Origin: Bacteroidaceae bacterium
Lineage (GTDB): Bacteria; Bacteroidota; Bacteroidia; Bacteroidales; Bacteroidaceae
Assembly: GCA_017408685.1 (NCBI GenBank)
Contig: JAFQUE010000082.1
Location: forward strand, 1-64,000
DNA: 64,000 bases
Direction: 5' to 3'
Positions 56,621 to 64,000 of this stretch are shown piece after piece (within the stretch, counting starts at the first letter, position 1; every line of letters begins with the position of its first letter). The notes under the pieces were generated by a model. It had not been told where the DNA came from, made no database searches, and saw only the letters and a list, made by a program, of their open reading frames with translations. A program made the translations under genes and the position numbers.

Positions 56621-57631
56621 ATGGATGTTATTAAGAATCTGATTGAGCGCGCACAGCAGAACAAGCAGCGCATTGTTCTCCCTGAGGGAACAGAAGAGCG
56701 TACACTCAAGGCAGCCGACAAGGCTCTCGCCGACGGTATCGCAGAGTTGGTAATCCTTGGCAACAGGGAAGAAATCCTTGCACTTGCCCAGAAGAACGGC
56801 CTTACAAACATCGAGAAGGCAACAATCATCGACCCGGAGAACAACCCCGACGCCGAGAAGTATGCCAACCTCCTTTTTGAGTTGCGCAAGGCAAAGGGCA
56901 TGACAATGGAGGACGCACATAAACTTGTGTGCAACCCTCTTTACCTCGGTTGCCTCATCATTAAGAACGGTGACGCCGACGGCCAGGTAGCAGGCGCCCT
57001 GAACACAACCGGCAATGTATTGCGCCCCGCATTGCAGATTATCAAGACCACACCGGGTATCACATGCGTGAGCGGTGCAATGATGCTCATAACCAACGCA
57101 AAGGAGTATGGCGAGGATGGCGTTCTCTTCGTTGCCGACGTTGCCGTTACACCACAGCCCGACGCAAACCAGCTTTCACAGATTGCAGTATGTACCGCAC
57201 AGACAGCAAAGGCCATTGGCGGTTTCGAAGAACCACGCGTTGCAATGCTCAGCTTCTCTACAAAGGGTTCTGCAAAGCACGAAATGGTTGACAAGGTGAC
57301 AGAGGCCACACGCCTTACACACGAACTTGACCCGGCTCTTTCACTCGACGGCGAACTTCAGGCCGACGCTGCACTTGTTCCATTCGTTGGACAGAGCAAG
57401 GCTCCGGGCTCTACCGTAGCAGGTAAGGCAAACGTACTTGTATTCCCCGACCTCGGTGCAGGCAACATAGGTTACAAACTCGTTCAGCGTCTTGGACATG
57501 CCGAGGCCATAGGTCCTGTACTCCAGGGTATCGCACGCCCTGTAAACGACCTCTCACGCGGTTGCTCTGTAGAGGATGTATACATGATGATTGCAATTAC
57601 GGCAAACCAGGCCATTGCAGCAAAGAAGTAA
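56621..57631 (+). CDS. pta: Phosphate acetyltransferase
   Basis: A 336-residue short-form Pta that turns acetyl-CoA and phosphate into acetyl phosphate. Family blocks: 'RIVLPEGTEERTLKAADKAL', 'VAGALNTTGNVLRPALQIIKT', 'VSGAMMLI', 'FSTKGSAKHEMVDKVTEAT', 'DGELQADAALVP' and 'VFPDLGAGNIGYKLVQRLGHAEAIGPVLQGIARPVNDLSRG'. There is no N-terminal DRTGG domain. It lies 33 bases before ackA behind a strong promoter. With pflB it forms the acetate branch of mixed fermentation. Confidence 0.97.
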   Translation: MDVIKNLIERAQQNKQRIVLPEGTEERTLKAADKALADGIAELVILGNREEILALAQKNGLTNIEKATIIDPENNPDAEKYANLLFELRKAKGMTMEDAHKLVCNPLYLGCLIIKNGDADGQVAGALNTTGNVLRPALQIIKTTPGITCVSGAMMLITNAKEYGEDGVLFVADVAVTPQPDANQLSQIAVCTAQTAKAIGGFEEPRVAMLSFSTKGSAKHEMVDKVTEATRLTHELDPALSLDGELQADAALVPFVGQSKAPGSTVAGKANVLVFPDLGAGNIGYKLVQRLGHAEAIGPVLQGIARPVNDLSRGCSVEDVYMMIAITANQAIAAKK

Positions 57632-57664
57632 TTCACGTAACAAACAAATAAAGAGACAAAAAAA

Positions 57665-58870
57665 ATGAAAATCCTTGTATTGAACTGCGGAAGTTCATCT
57701 ATCAAGTATCAGCTCATAGACATTGAGACAAAGAACGTGCTCGCAAAGGGTGGTATCGAGAAGATTGGTCTTGAAGGTTCATTCCTCAAATTCAACCTTC
57801 CCAACGGCGAGAAGGAGACTATCTTCACTGCAATCCCTGAACACACAATCGGCGTACGCCTTATCTTTGACGTACTCACAAGCGAGAAGTACGGTGCCGT
57901 GAAGTCTATTGAAGAGATTGACGCTGTAGGTCACCGCATGGTACACGGCGGTGAGAAGTTCAGTCAGTCAACACTGCTTACCGACGAGGTTCTCGAGGTT
58001 TTCGAGGCATGCAACGACCTTGCTCCACTCCACAACCCCGCTAACCTCAAGGGTGTGAATGCCGTGAAGGAGGTTGCTCCCGAAATGCCGCAGGTAGGTG
58101 TATTCGACACATCGTTCCACCAGACAATGCCCGACTATGCATACATGTATGCACTCCCGTATGAGCTCTATGAGAAATACGGCGTTCGTCGCTACGGTTT
58201 CCACGGAACATCGCACCGCTACATCACAAAGCGTGCACTTGAGATGTTGGGTATCCCAGCCGAAGGAAGCAAAATCATCACATGCCACATAGGCAACGGC
58301 GGTTCTATTGCAGCCGTAAAGGACGGCAAGAGCGTCGATACTTCAATGGGTATGACTCCGCTTGCAGGTCTCATGATGGGTACACGCAGCGGTGATGTTG
58401 ACCCGGGTGCACTCCCCTACATCATGGACAAGACAGGCCTTGACATACATGGTCTTTCTGACATGCTAAACAAGAAGTCCGGTGTTGTGGGTATCTCGGG
58501 CGTGTCATCGGATATGCGCGAAGTGAACGCTGCCGCCATGGACGGCAACAAGCGTGCCGAACTCTCAAATACAATGTATTTCTACCGCATAAAGAAGTAC
58601 ATCGGAGCATATGCAGCAGCAATGGGCGGTGTCGATGTAATCATCTTTGCCGGCGGTGTAGGCGAAAACCAGGCAGACTGCCGCGAGACAGTTCTCGAGG
58701 GTCTCGAGTTCCTTGGCGTTGAACTCGACAAGGAGGTCAATGCAAAAATGCGTGGCGAAGAGGCTATTCTCTCTACTCCGGCTTCACGCGTAAAGGTACT
58801 CCTTATACCTACAGACGAAGAACTCATGATTGCTACCGATACATACGAGATTGTAAAGGGTCTCAAGTAA
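57665..58870 (+). CDS. ackA: Acetate kinase
   Basis: A 401-residue ASKHA-fold kinase that makes ATP and acetate from acetyl phosphate. Family blocks: 'MKILVLNCGSSSIKYQLID', 'VGHRMVHGGEKF', 'FDTSFHQTMPDYAYMYALPYELYEKYGVRRYGFHGTSHRY', 'CHIGNGGSIAAVKDGKSVDTSMGMTPLAGLMMGTRSGDVDPG' and 'IFAGGVGENQADCRE'. Normal length. Co-transcribed with pta and followed by an unusually long perfect terminator stem. Confidence 0.98.
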   Translation: MKILVLNCGSSSIKYQLIDIETKNVLAKGGIEKIGLEGSFLKFNLPNGEKETIFTAIPEHTIGVRLIFDVLTSEKYGAVKSIEEIDAVGHRMVHGGEKFSQSTLLTDEVLEVFEACNDLAPLHNPANLKGVNAVKEVAPEMPQVGVFDTSFHQTMPDYAYMYALPYELYEKYGVRRYGFHGTSHRYITKRALEMLGIPAEGSKIITCHIGNGGSIAAVKDGKSVDTSMGMTPLAGLMMGTRSGDVDPGALPYIMDKTGLDIHGLSDMLNKKSGVVGISGVSSDMREVNAAAMDGNKRAELSNTMYFYRIKKYIGAYAAAMGGVDVIIFAGGVGENQADCRETVLEGLEFLGVELDKEVNAKMRGEEAILSTPASRVKVLLIPTDEELMIATDTYEIVKGLK

Positions 58871-58880
58871 ACTACAGGAT

Positions 58881-58932
58881 AGTACAATAGCAATAATGGC
58901 GGCCATGTGGCCGCCATTATTGCTATTGTACT
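58881..58932. terminator. pta-ackA terminator with 24-bp perfect stem
   Basis: Arms 58881-58904 and 58909-58932 pair perfectly around loop atgt, 10 bases past the ackA stop. It may also stop the convergent lipoprotein gene. Confidence 0.92.
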
Positions 58933-58969
58933 TTAGTTCCCGCGTAGGTTAATTTTCCCGCACAAACCT

Positions 58970-59830
58970 TCAGTTTTCACTTTCCACTTTTCCGTTTTCA
59001 GTTTGCAAAGTGTCCTTCTTGAACCTGTTATTGCCTTTCATAAGGAAATCAAGAGAGTACTGCGCTGCGTCACGCATTTCGCGGCACTTGGAAATGGAAA
59101 GAAGCACATCGGAGAGTTCCTTGACCTTGGTAATGGCCGTAACATCGTCCTTGCGCAACTCATATTTGAAACTCCTTTCACCGGCAAGTTCCACAACTAC
59201 CTTATCCTGCGCCGAAGCGATAAAATCCATAAGACCGCCATCGTTACCGCGCTTGAAGTCATAACGTTCTACATACACACCATACTCCTTACCGGTCCAC
59301 GAGTATACTGGTTCCTCAGCAACTACATATACATCGCCACATGAGACCTTCACACTCTTGCACCTTATCCTGTTGCCGCGATAGAACGATGTAATTACAG
59401 CCTCACCGTTCTCCTTAACGGTAGCACGCAGGTAACTATTGAACACATTCTTTGAAATCGCCTGGGAAGGAACCGAATAAACACCCATATCCTGATACTT
59501 GGAATTCTTGCTGAACTCGAGCCCCTGCAGCATTGTATCGCGTTGCTCCACAAGACGTTGCAGTTCACTGTCAAAGTATGCGATGTCACGTTCCTTCTCC
59601 TTGACGAGCACCTCGTGACGAAGCGCCTCGGCCTCGCGTCTTGTCTTGTACGCCTTGGGATGTGCACTCTTCACACTGTCAATGAGTGTCTTGGCCCTGT
59701 TGTAATTGCCGGCGGCAAACTCGTTGCGTATCTCTTCAAGGATATTACGGGCCGGGTCTTCAATCTTGCTCTCGCATGAAAGCATGAACAATGAGAAGAC
59801 AAGTAGCAGAAATGGAGATTTTATTTTCAT
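58970..59830 (-). CDS. Hypothetical lipoprotein with coiled-coil segment
   Basis: A 286-residue predicted lipoprotein (lipobox FMLSC, Cys18). Residues 25-100 look helical and coiled ('ARNILEEIRNEFAAGNYNRAKTLIDSVKSAHPKAYKTRREAEALRHEVLVKEKERDIAYFDSELQRLVEQRDTML'). The rest is beta-rich ('GNRIRCKSVKVSCGDVYVVAEEPVYSWTGKEYGVYVERYDF'). The start is the ATG 59830; the frame is open 31 codons upstream but that part is not signal-like. No family recognised with confidence. Confidence 0.75.
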   Translation of the reverse strand: MKIKSPFLLLVFSLFMLSCESKIEDPARNILEEIRNEFAAGNYNRAKTLIDSVKSAHPKAYKTRREAEALRHEVLVKEKERDIAYFDSELQRLVEQRDTMLQGLEFSKNSKYQDMGVYSVPSQAISKNVFNSYLRATVKENGEAVITSFYRGNRIRCKSVKVSCGDVYVVAEEPVYSWTGKEYGVYVERYDFKRGNDGGLMDFIASAQDKVVVELAGERSFKYELRKDDVTAITKVKELSDVLLSISKCREMRDAAQYSLDFLMKGNNRFKKDTLQTENGKVESEN

Positions 59831-59993
59831 AATAACGATTTGACGGCAGGCACGAACCTGCAATATTATATTATAATGTACAAAAGTACAATTAATTTTG
59901 CAGCACACTCCTGAAACAGACATTTTTTTGCGCCACCGGGTTGTATTGAATAGTTTTTAACTACTCTATTTTCATTTATAGCAAAGAATTGAG

Positions 59994-60001
59994 TATCTTT
60001 A
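59994..60001 (+). promoter_or_regulatory. Promoter -7 box of the CCA-adding gene
   Basis: TATCTTTA, one base off TAnnTTTG, 48 bases before the ATG. Confidence 0.4.
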
Positions 60002-60048
60002 CACAATAATTCAGACTTTCCCCCGAAAGGGGTCCACATATACCAACC

Positions 60049-61491
60049 ATGTACAAACCTACACAAGAAGAACTCTGCAAGATACTTGACACGCCGATAT
60101 TCCACAAGATTACCGAAACGGCCGACGCATTAGGCATGGAATGCTATGTTGTCGGAGGTTTTGTACGCGACATATTCCTTGAACGTCCGTCGACCGACAT
60201 AGATGTGGTTGCCGTGGGCAAAGGCATAGAGATGGCCCGCGCATTCAGCAGGAAACTGGGCAAAGGCGCGCACCTTTCGGTCTATGCTAACTACGGCACA
60301 GCGCAAGTGAAGTACGGCGAACACGAGATTGAATTCGTGGGAGCACGCAAGGAGAGTTATAACCGTGATTCGCGCAATCCCATTGTTGAGGACGGCACGC
60401 TTGAGGATGACCAGAACCGCCGTGATTTCACAATAAACGCAATGGCAATATGCCTCAACAGCGAAAGGTTCGGCGAACTTGTAGACCCTTTTGACGGCAT
60501 GCTCGACCTCGAGGACCGCATAATAAGCACTCCTTTAGAACCGGGAATAACATTCAGCGACGACCCTCTTCGCATGTTGCGCTGCATACGTTTCGCCACA
60601 CAACTGAACTTCTACATAGAAGATGAGACATTCCAGGCGCTGTGCGACAACAAAGAGAGAATAAGAATCATTTCACGCGAAAGAATAAACGAAGAACTGA
60701 ACAAGATTCTGCTCTCGCCTACCCCATCGAAAGGATTCATAGAACTCGACCGTTGCGGGTTGCTTGAGATTATATTCCCGCAACTGACAGCCATGCAGGG
60801 AGTGGAGACACGAAACGGTTACAGCCACAAGGAGATGTTCTACCACACGCTTGAAGTGCTCGACAACATCGCAAAGAAGACCGATAACCTGTGGTTGCGC
60901 TGGGCAGCCCTGTTGCACGACATAGGCAAGCCCAAGACAAAGCGCTGGGACCCTGTGATGAAGTGGACATTCCACAACCACAACATTGTGGGCGAGAAGA
61001 TGACACTGAAACTTTTCCGCGACTACAAAATGCCACAGAACGAGAAAATGAAGTACGTGGCAAAACTCGTATCACTGCACATGCGCCCCATTGTCATAGC
61101 CGATGACGAGGTGACCGATTCGGCTGTGCGCCGCCTGCTCTTTGACGCCGGCGACGACATAGACGACCTGATGACGCTATGCGAGGCCGACATCACCTCA
61201 AAGAACGAAGTGCGCAAAAAACAGTTCCTCAACAACTTCCAGATTGTAAGGCAAAAACTCAAGGACATTGAAGAGAAGGACCGCATACGCAACTTCCAAC
61301 CGCCGGTAGATGGAGATGAAATAATGCGCATGTTCGGGTTGTCTCCTTGCGCCGAGGTTGGACGCCTTAAAAGCGCAGTAAAGGACGCCATCCTCGACGG
61401 TATAATCCCCAACGAGCACAACGCTGCAAAACTTTTCATCATTGAAAAGGCCGCGAAGATGGGACTGAAAGCAAACGAGGATAACAACTAA
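60049..61491 (+). CDS. cca: CCA-adding tRNA nucleotidyltransferase with HD domain
   Basis: A 480-residue class II nucleotidyltransferase that adds or repairs the 3' CCA of tRNAs. The head domain has 'YVVGGFVRDIFLERPSTDIDVVAVG' (G-G-x-V-R-D and D-x-D) and 'RRDFTINAMAI'. The neck has 'DDPLRMLRCIRFATQL'. An HD phosphohydrolase domain follows ('HDIGKPKTKRW', 'HNHNIVG'). Both tRNA genes here lack encoded CCA, so the function is needed. Could also be poly(A) polymerase by family, but the CCA type is more likely. Confidence 0.93.
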   Translation: MYKPTQEELCKILDTPIFHKITETADALGMECYVVGGFVRDIFLERPSTDIDVVAVGKGIEMARAFSRKLGKGAHLSVYANYGTAQVKYGEHEIEFVGARKESYNRDSRNPIVEDGTLEDDQNRRDFTINAMAICLNSERFGELVDPFDGMLDLEDRIISTPLEPGITFSDDPLRMLRCIRFATQLNFYIEDETFQALCDNKERIRIISRERINEELNKILLSPTPSKGFIELDRCGLLEIIFPQLTAMQGVETRNGYSHKEMFYHTLEVLDNIAKKTDNLWLRWAALLHDIGKPKTKRWDPVMKWTFHNHNIVGEKMTLKLFRDYKMPQNEKMKYVAKLVSLHMRPIVIADDEVTDSAVRRLLFDAGDDIDDLMTLCEADITSKNEVRKKQFLNNFQIVRQKLKDIEEKDRIRNFQPPVDGDEIMRMFGLSPCAEVGRLKSAVKDAILDGIIPNEHNAAKLFIIEKAAKMGLKANEDNN

Positions 61492-61569
61492 TGATTATCA
61501 CATTCACTATAATAGTACCAAGTCATTATTGCAGGTAAGGTTTCCTGCGGTTAATTTTGAAGAAAAAAG

Positions 61570-62799
61570 ATGAAAGCGATACTGTTTATTCTTGCATTCA
61601 TAGCAACTACGGCAACAGCCCAGGAGATATCCTACGGCGAGTACATGCAGAAGGTAATGGAAGGCAACGTGGCACTCACTGCCAGGAAACTTGACATTGA
61701 GATTGCCGAAGCCCGGGCAAAAGCCTCCAAGGTCTTCAATGACCCCACCATAGGTGTCACATACAGCAACAACGAGGACTGGAGCAAGGGATTGGGACAA
61801 AGCATAGAGGTTGAATTAAGCCGCACATTTACCTTTGGAGTTCGCAAGAGCCGCATGAACATGGCCGACAGCGAACGCCGCCTTGCAGTCGCACTCTTTG
61901 AGGAGTACATGCGCAACTTCCGCGCCGACGCCACACTCGCCTACCTTGAACACATAAAAGCAAACATGCTGCTTGCCCTGAGCAAGGAGGTGCTTGACGA
62001 CCTTGAAGAGATTGCCGGCAACGACAGCCTCCGTTTCGCGCTTGGCGACATAGCCGAAAGCGCTTGGCTTGAAAGTCGCATGGCAATGGGTATTGCCCGC
62101 AATGCCACGCTCGAAGCCGAGGCCGCATTGGGCAACACAGCCATAAAGATGGGTTACTACATGGGCAACCTCAATGGCGCCGAGCAGTTACGCGGCAACG
62201 GTACATTGGAGATAAGCGAACAAGCGGCACCGCTTGAGAAGTACATAGACAATGCTCTTGAACACCGTGCCGACATTGTTGTCGCACTGAGCCGAGCCGA
62301 TGTGGCCCAGGCTATGCAGAAGTTCAACAAGGCACAGCGCCGACCCGAATTGGGCGCAGTCATTGGCGCAACGTACAACATTGCAGACCCGAATTTCACT
62401 ACCATAAAGGCAGGTGTTGCCGTACCGTTGAAATTCTCGAACCTCAATAAAGGCGCACGCATTGCCGACGAGATACTTACCCGGCAGGCAAACATCGATG
62501 TAGAAGAGGCGCGCATGGTTGTAAAGGCCGACGTAATGCAGGCATACAACAACTTCTGTTACGCAGTAAAGCAGACCGAAACATTCTCGGAAAAGATGTT
62601 GGGTGATATGCGCACAGTGGTTGAAGGCAAGAAAAAGGCCTATGAAATTGGCGAAATCCCATTCATCGACTATCTTATTGTAGAGCGCGACGAGAACGAA
62701 ATGTGCCGGCAATATATCGAGGCACTCTTCGGCAAGGCAGCCGCCTGGGTGGAACTGCAACGCTCGGTTGGCATTGAACTGAAATTCGGAGCAAACTGA
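61570..62799 (+). CDS. TolC family outer-membrane efflux protein
   Basis: A 409-residue exported protein with signal peptide (1-18, cleavage near TAQ). Long helical stretches ('LTARKLDIEIAEARAKASKVFNDPTIGVTYSNNEDW', 'RADIVVALSRADVAQAMQKFNKAQRRPELGAVIGATY') in two repeats fit the TolC / outer-membrane efflux fold. It would form the outer-membrane exit duct of a tripartite pump, but no adaptor or inner-membrane pump gene is adjacent. 'LEHRADIVVALSRADVA' and 'RPELGAVIG' are typical of the CzcC-like branch, which suggests metal efflux as one option. Confidence 0.85.
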   Translation: MKAILFILAFIATTATAQEISYGEYMQKVMEGNVALTARKLDIEIAEARAKASKVFNDPTIGVTYSNNEDWSKGLGQSIEVELSRTFTFGVRKSRMNMADSERRLAVALFEEYMRNFRADATLAYLEHIKANMLLALSKEVLDDLEEIAGNDSLRFALGDIAESAWLESRMAMGIARNATLEAEAALGNTAIKMGYYMGNLNGAEQLRGNGTLEISEQAAPLEKYIDNALEHRADIVVALSRADVAQAMQKFNKAQRRPELGAVIGATYNIADPNFTTIKAGVAVPLKFSNLNKGARIADEILTRQANIDVEEARMVVKADVMQAYNNFCYAVKQTETFSEKMLGDMRTVVEGKKKAYEIGEIPFIDYLIVERDENEMCRQYIEALFGKAAAWVELQRSVGIELKFGAN

Positions 62800-62823
62800 A
62801 TAACAAACAGACAAGATACAAAT

Positions 62824-62851
62824 AAAAGCGATACCGGCCGGTATCGCTTTT
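62824..62851. terminator. Bidirectional terminator
   Basis: AAAAGCGATACCGG and its exact complement form a 28-base perfect palindrome between the TolC-like and EptA-like genes. Confidence 0.88.
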
Positions 62852-62861
62852 ATTGTAAACA

Positions 62862-64000
62862 TCACTTGAATAGACTCTTGTGCTTGTATGTGACACCATT
62901 GACACTCTCCACTCCCGCAACATCCATAATAGTGTACATTATGCTGTCGGTGCGGTAAGGACGGTTCACAGCGTTCTCTATGCGCTGCTGCAGCCCGGGA
63001 TGCTTCTCGCGGAAAAGAGGTGATGTATAGACCATCAAAGGGATATTTCTACCGGCCTCTTCAGATTTTGCATTTCCTTTTTTTGCATGACCTGCATAAT
63101 CATCTGAACTGTCAAAGACGTCTTGCCCGTGATCAGAGAAGTAAATCACGACAGCATCCTCATTATCAAATCTTTTCATTATTTCGTACACAACAGAATC
63201 ATTGTAAAGGATAGAATTATCATAATCAGAAAGTTGAATCCTACTTTCTACCGGCAAATGTGGGTGAGAAAGAGAATAATCTTCCGCCTTGAATTTAGAT
63301 TTTTTTTCGGGATAACGCTTTTTGTACGCAGGATGTGAACCCATAAGATGAATCACAATGAATTTCTTTTCTATTTGTTCATAAAGGCAACTGTCTATAT
63401 ACGGAAATAGTTCTTCATCCAAATTCGCCCTTGCCATACCAGAATATTTATCACCAACAAACCATTCAACATCACACAATTCCGCATAACGGCCTATTTC
63501 ATTGTCTGCAAGTCCCCTTTTCGATTGATTTGAAATCCAATAGTTCCTAAAGCCTGCATTTCCCATAATATCTATAATATTCAAGCACCTGTACCAATCA
63601 ATACTATCTGCGAACTCACTGACATATGACGACATTATTGCTATGACATTCGCAATTGTACCGGTTGAGGAACTTGTAACCCTATCATACACAAAAAGGG
63701 TTGAATCTTGCATAACCTTTCCAAGTAATGGATTTGTATTTTTTTCGTAGCCGTACATAGAACTGTGCGACCTTGAAAAAGACTCACCGATTATCATAAC
63801 AATATTATCAGCCATCATACCTTTCTTTGCAATAAAAGGTGTTGATCTGTACTCTCTTAAATCAGGAGTTCTCTCTGCACAAAGAATCTTTACAATGTTC
63901 ACAGCCCGCACCTTATGCATATTTTTTGTAACTACGAACACAGAAAAGGAAACACATATAAGAAGTACTATTCGAGGAATCAGACTTAAATGCATCTTAA
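62862..64000 (-). CDS. Phosphoethanolamine transferase (EptA-like), partial
   Basis: The visible 377 residues from an ATG at 63995 contain one membrane span and the periplasmic catalytic domain of the sulfatase-fold phosphoethanolamine transferases. Seen are 'VMIIGESFSRSHSSMYGY' (metal-binding Glu), 'VTSSSTGTIANVIAIMSS' (nucleophile Thr region), 'HLMGSHPAYKKRYP' and 'VIYFSDHGQDVFDSSDDYAGHAKK' (metal Asp-His). Family members have four or five N-terminal spans, so the true start most likely lies beyond the window; the frame stays open to the edge. Such enzymes decorate lipid A or other glycolipids and lower sensitivity to cationic peptides. Confidence 0.85.
   Translation of the reverse strand, partial: KMHLSLIPRIVLLICVSFSVFVVTKNMHKVRAVNIVKILCAERTPDLREYRSTPFIAKKGMMADNIVMIIGESFSRSHSSMYGYEKNTNPLLGKVMQDSTLFVYDRVTSSSTGTIANVIAIMSSYVSEFADSIDWYRCLNIIDIMGNAGFRNYWISNQSKRGLADNEIGRYAELCDVEWFVGDKYSGMARANLDEELFPYIDSCLYEQIEKKFIVIHLMGSHPAYKKRYPEKKSKFKAEDYSLSHPHLPVESRIQLSDYDNSILYNDSVVYEIMKRFDNEDAVVIYFSDHGQDVFDSSDDYAGHAKKGNAKSEEAGRNIPLMVYTSPLFREKHPGLQQRIENAVNRPYRTDSIMYTIMDVAGVESVNGVTYKHKSLFK

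Overview
The window is chromosomal DNA from a member of the Bacteroidota, most likely the order Bacteroidales and probably gut-associated. Four things support this. Many promoters carry the Bacteroidota -7 element TAnnTTTG or TAnnTTCG, in several cases with a TTTG box 19-21 bases upstream. The type IX secretion translocon gene sprA lies directly after ruvA. Several genes belong to families centred on this phylum (DUF3316, DUF4837, DUF4491, DUF4922, DUF3467). Genes generally lack strong Shine-Dalgarno sequences. About 90% of the window is coding, and I see no complete insertion sequence, prophage or CRISPR array. The only accessory-looking stretch is the first 1.3 kb.

Layout. 1-1283: sparse region with a large palindrome holding a 39-codon ORF, a lone Mrr N-terminal-type winged-helix gene, and a tandem array of three palindromic repeats with apparent compensatory changes, next to tRNA-Leu(UAG). 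1412-6143 (minus): S41 peptidase lipoprotein, DUF3316 protein, topoisomerase IV subunit A. 6393-8864 (plus): glyS, an FKBP lipoprotein, DUF3467. 8941-13225 (minus): AraC regulator, initiating sugar-phosphate transferase, and a GT2-HIT/DUF4922 fusion. 13439-19864 (plus): a tight operon of rlmN, a DUF4837 lipoprotein, pdxA, nucleotidyltransferase, ATP-grasp protein, CDP-alcohol phosphatidyltransferase and HAD phosphatase. The last four look like an unassigned polyol-phosphate or lipid head-group pathway. 19934-22599: OmpA-like protein and a metal-efflux permease with an HMA tail behind a palindromic promoter. 22795-31768 (minus): sugar acetyltransferase, pflA, pflB, TauE/SafE permease, and a GH2 beta-galactosidase with a likely type IX sorting tail.

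31922-39297: M23 peptidase, DUF4491, GH29 fucosidase, cutC, xpt and a secreted transglutaminase-like protein. 39506-49287: ABC exporter, ruvA, sprA (2460 codons). 49532-55870: tRNA-Arg(CCU), TPR protein, short AraC protein, AlkD-like protein, Fur-family regulator, purA, zinc peptidase, hisS. 55989-64000: DUF4878-like lipoprotein, pta-ackA, lipoprotein, CCA-adding enzyme, TolC-like protein, and an EptA-like phosphoethanolamine transferase cut by the window edge.

Taken together the genes suggest an anaerobic fermenter. pflAB with pta-ackA turns pyruvate into formate, acetate and ATP. The secreted GH2 and GH29 enzymes would release galactose and fucose from host or plant glycans. SprA is the channel through which proteins with type IX sorting tails, such as the GH2 enzyme, would leave the cell. 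I found no clear new defence system. The best candidates for something undescribed are the repeat array at 941-1228, the 39-codon palindrome ORF, the four-gene cassette at 16695-19864, and the GT2-HIT fusion.
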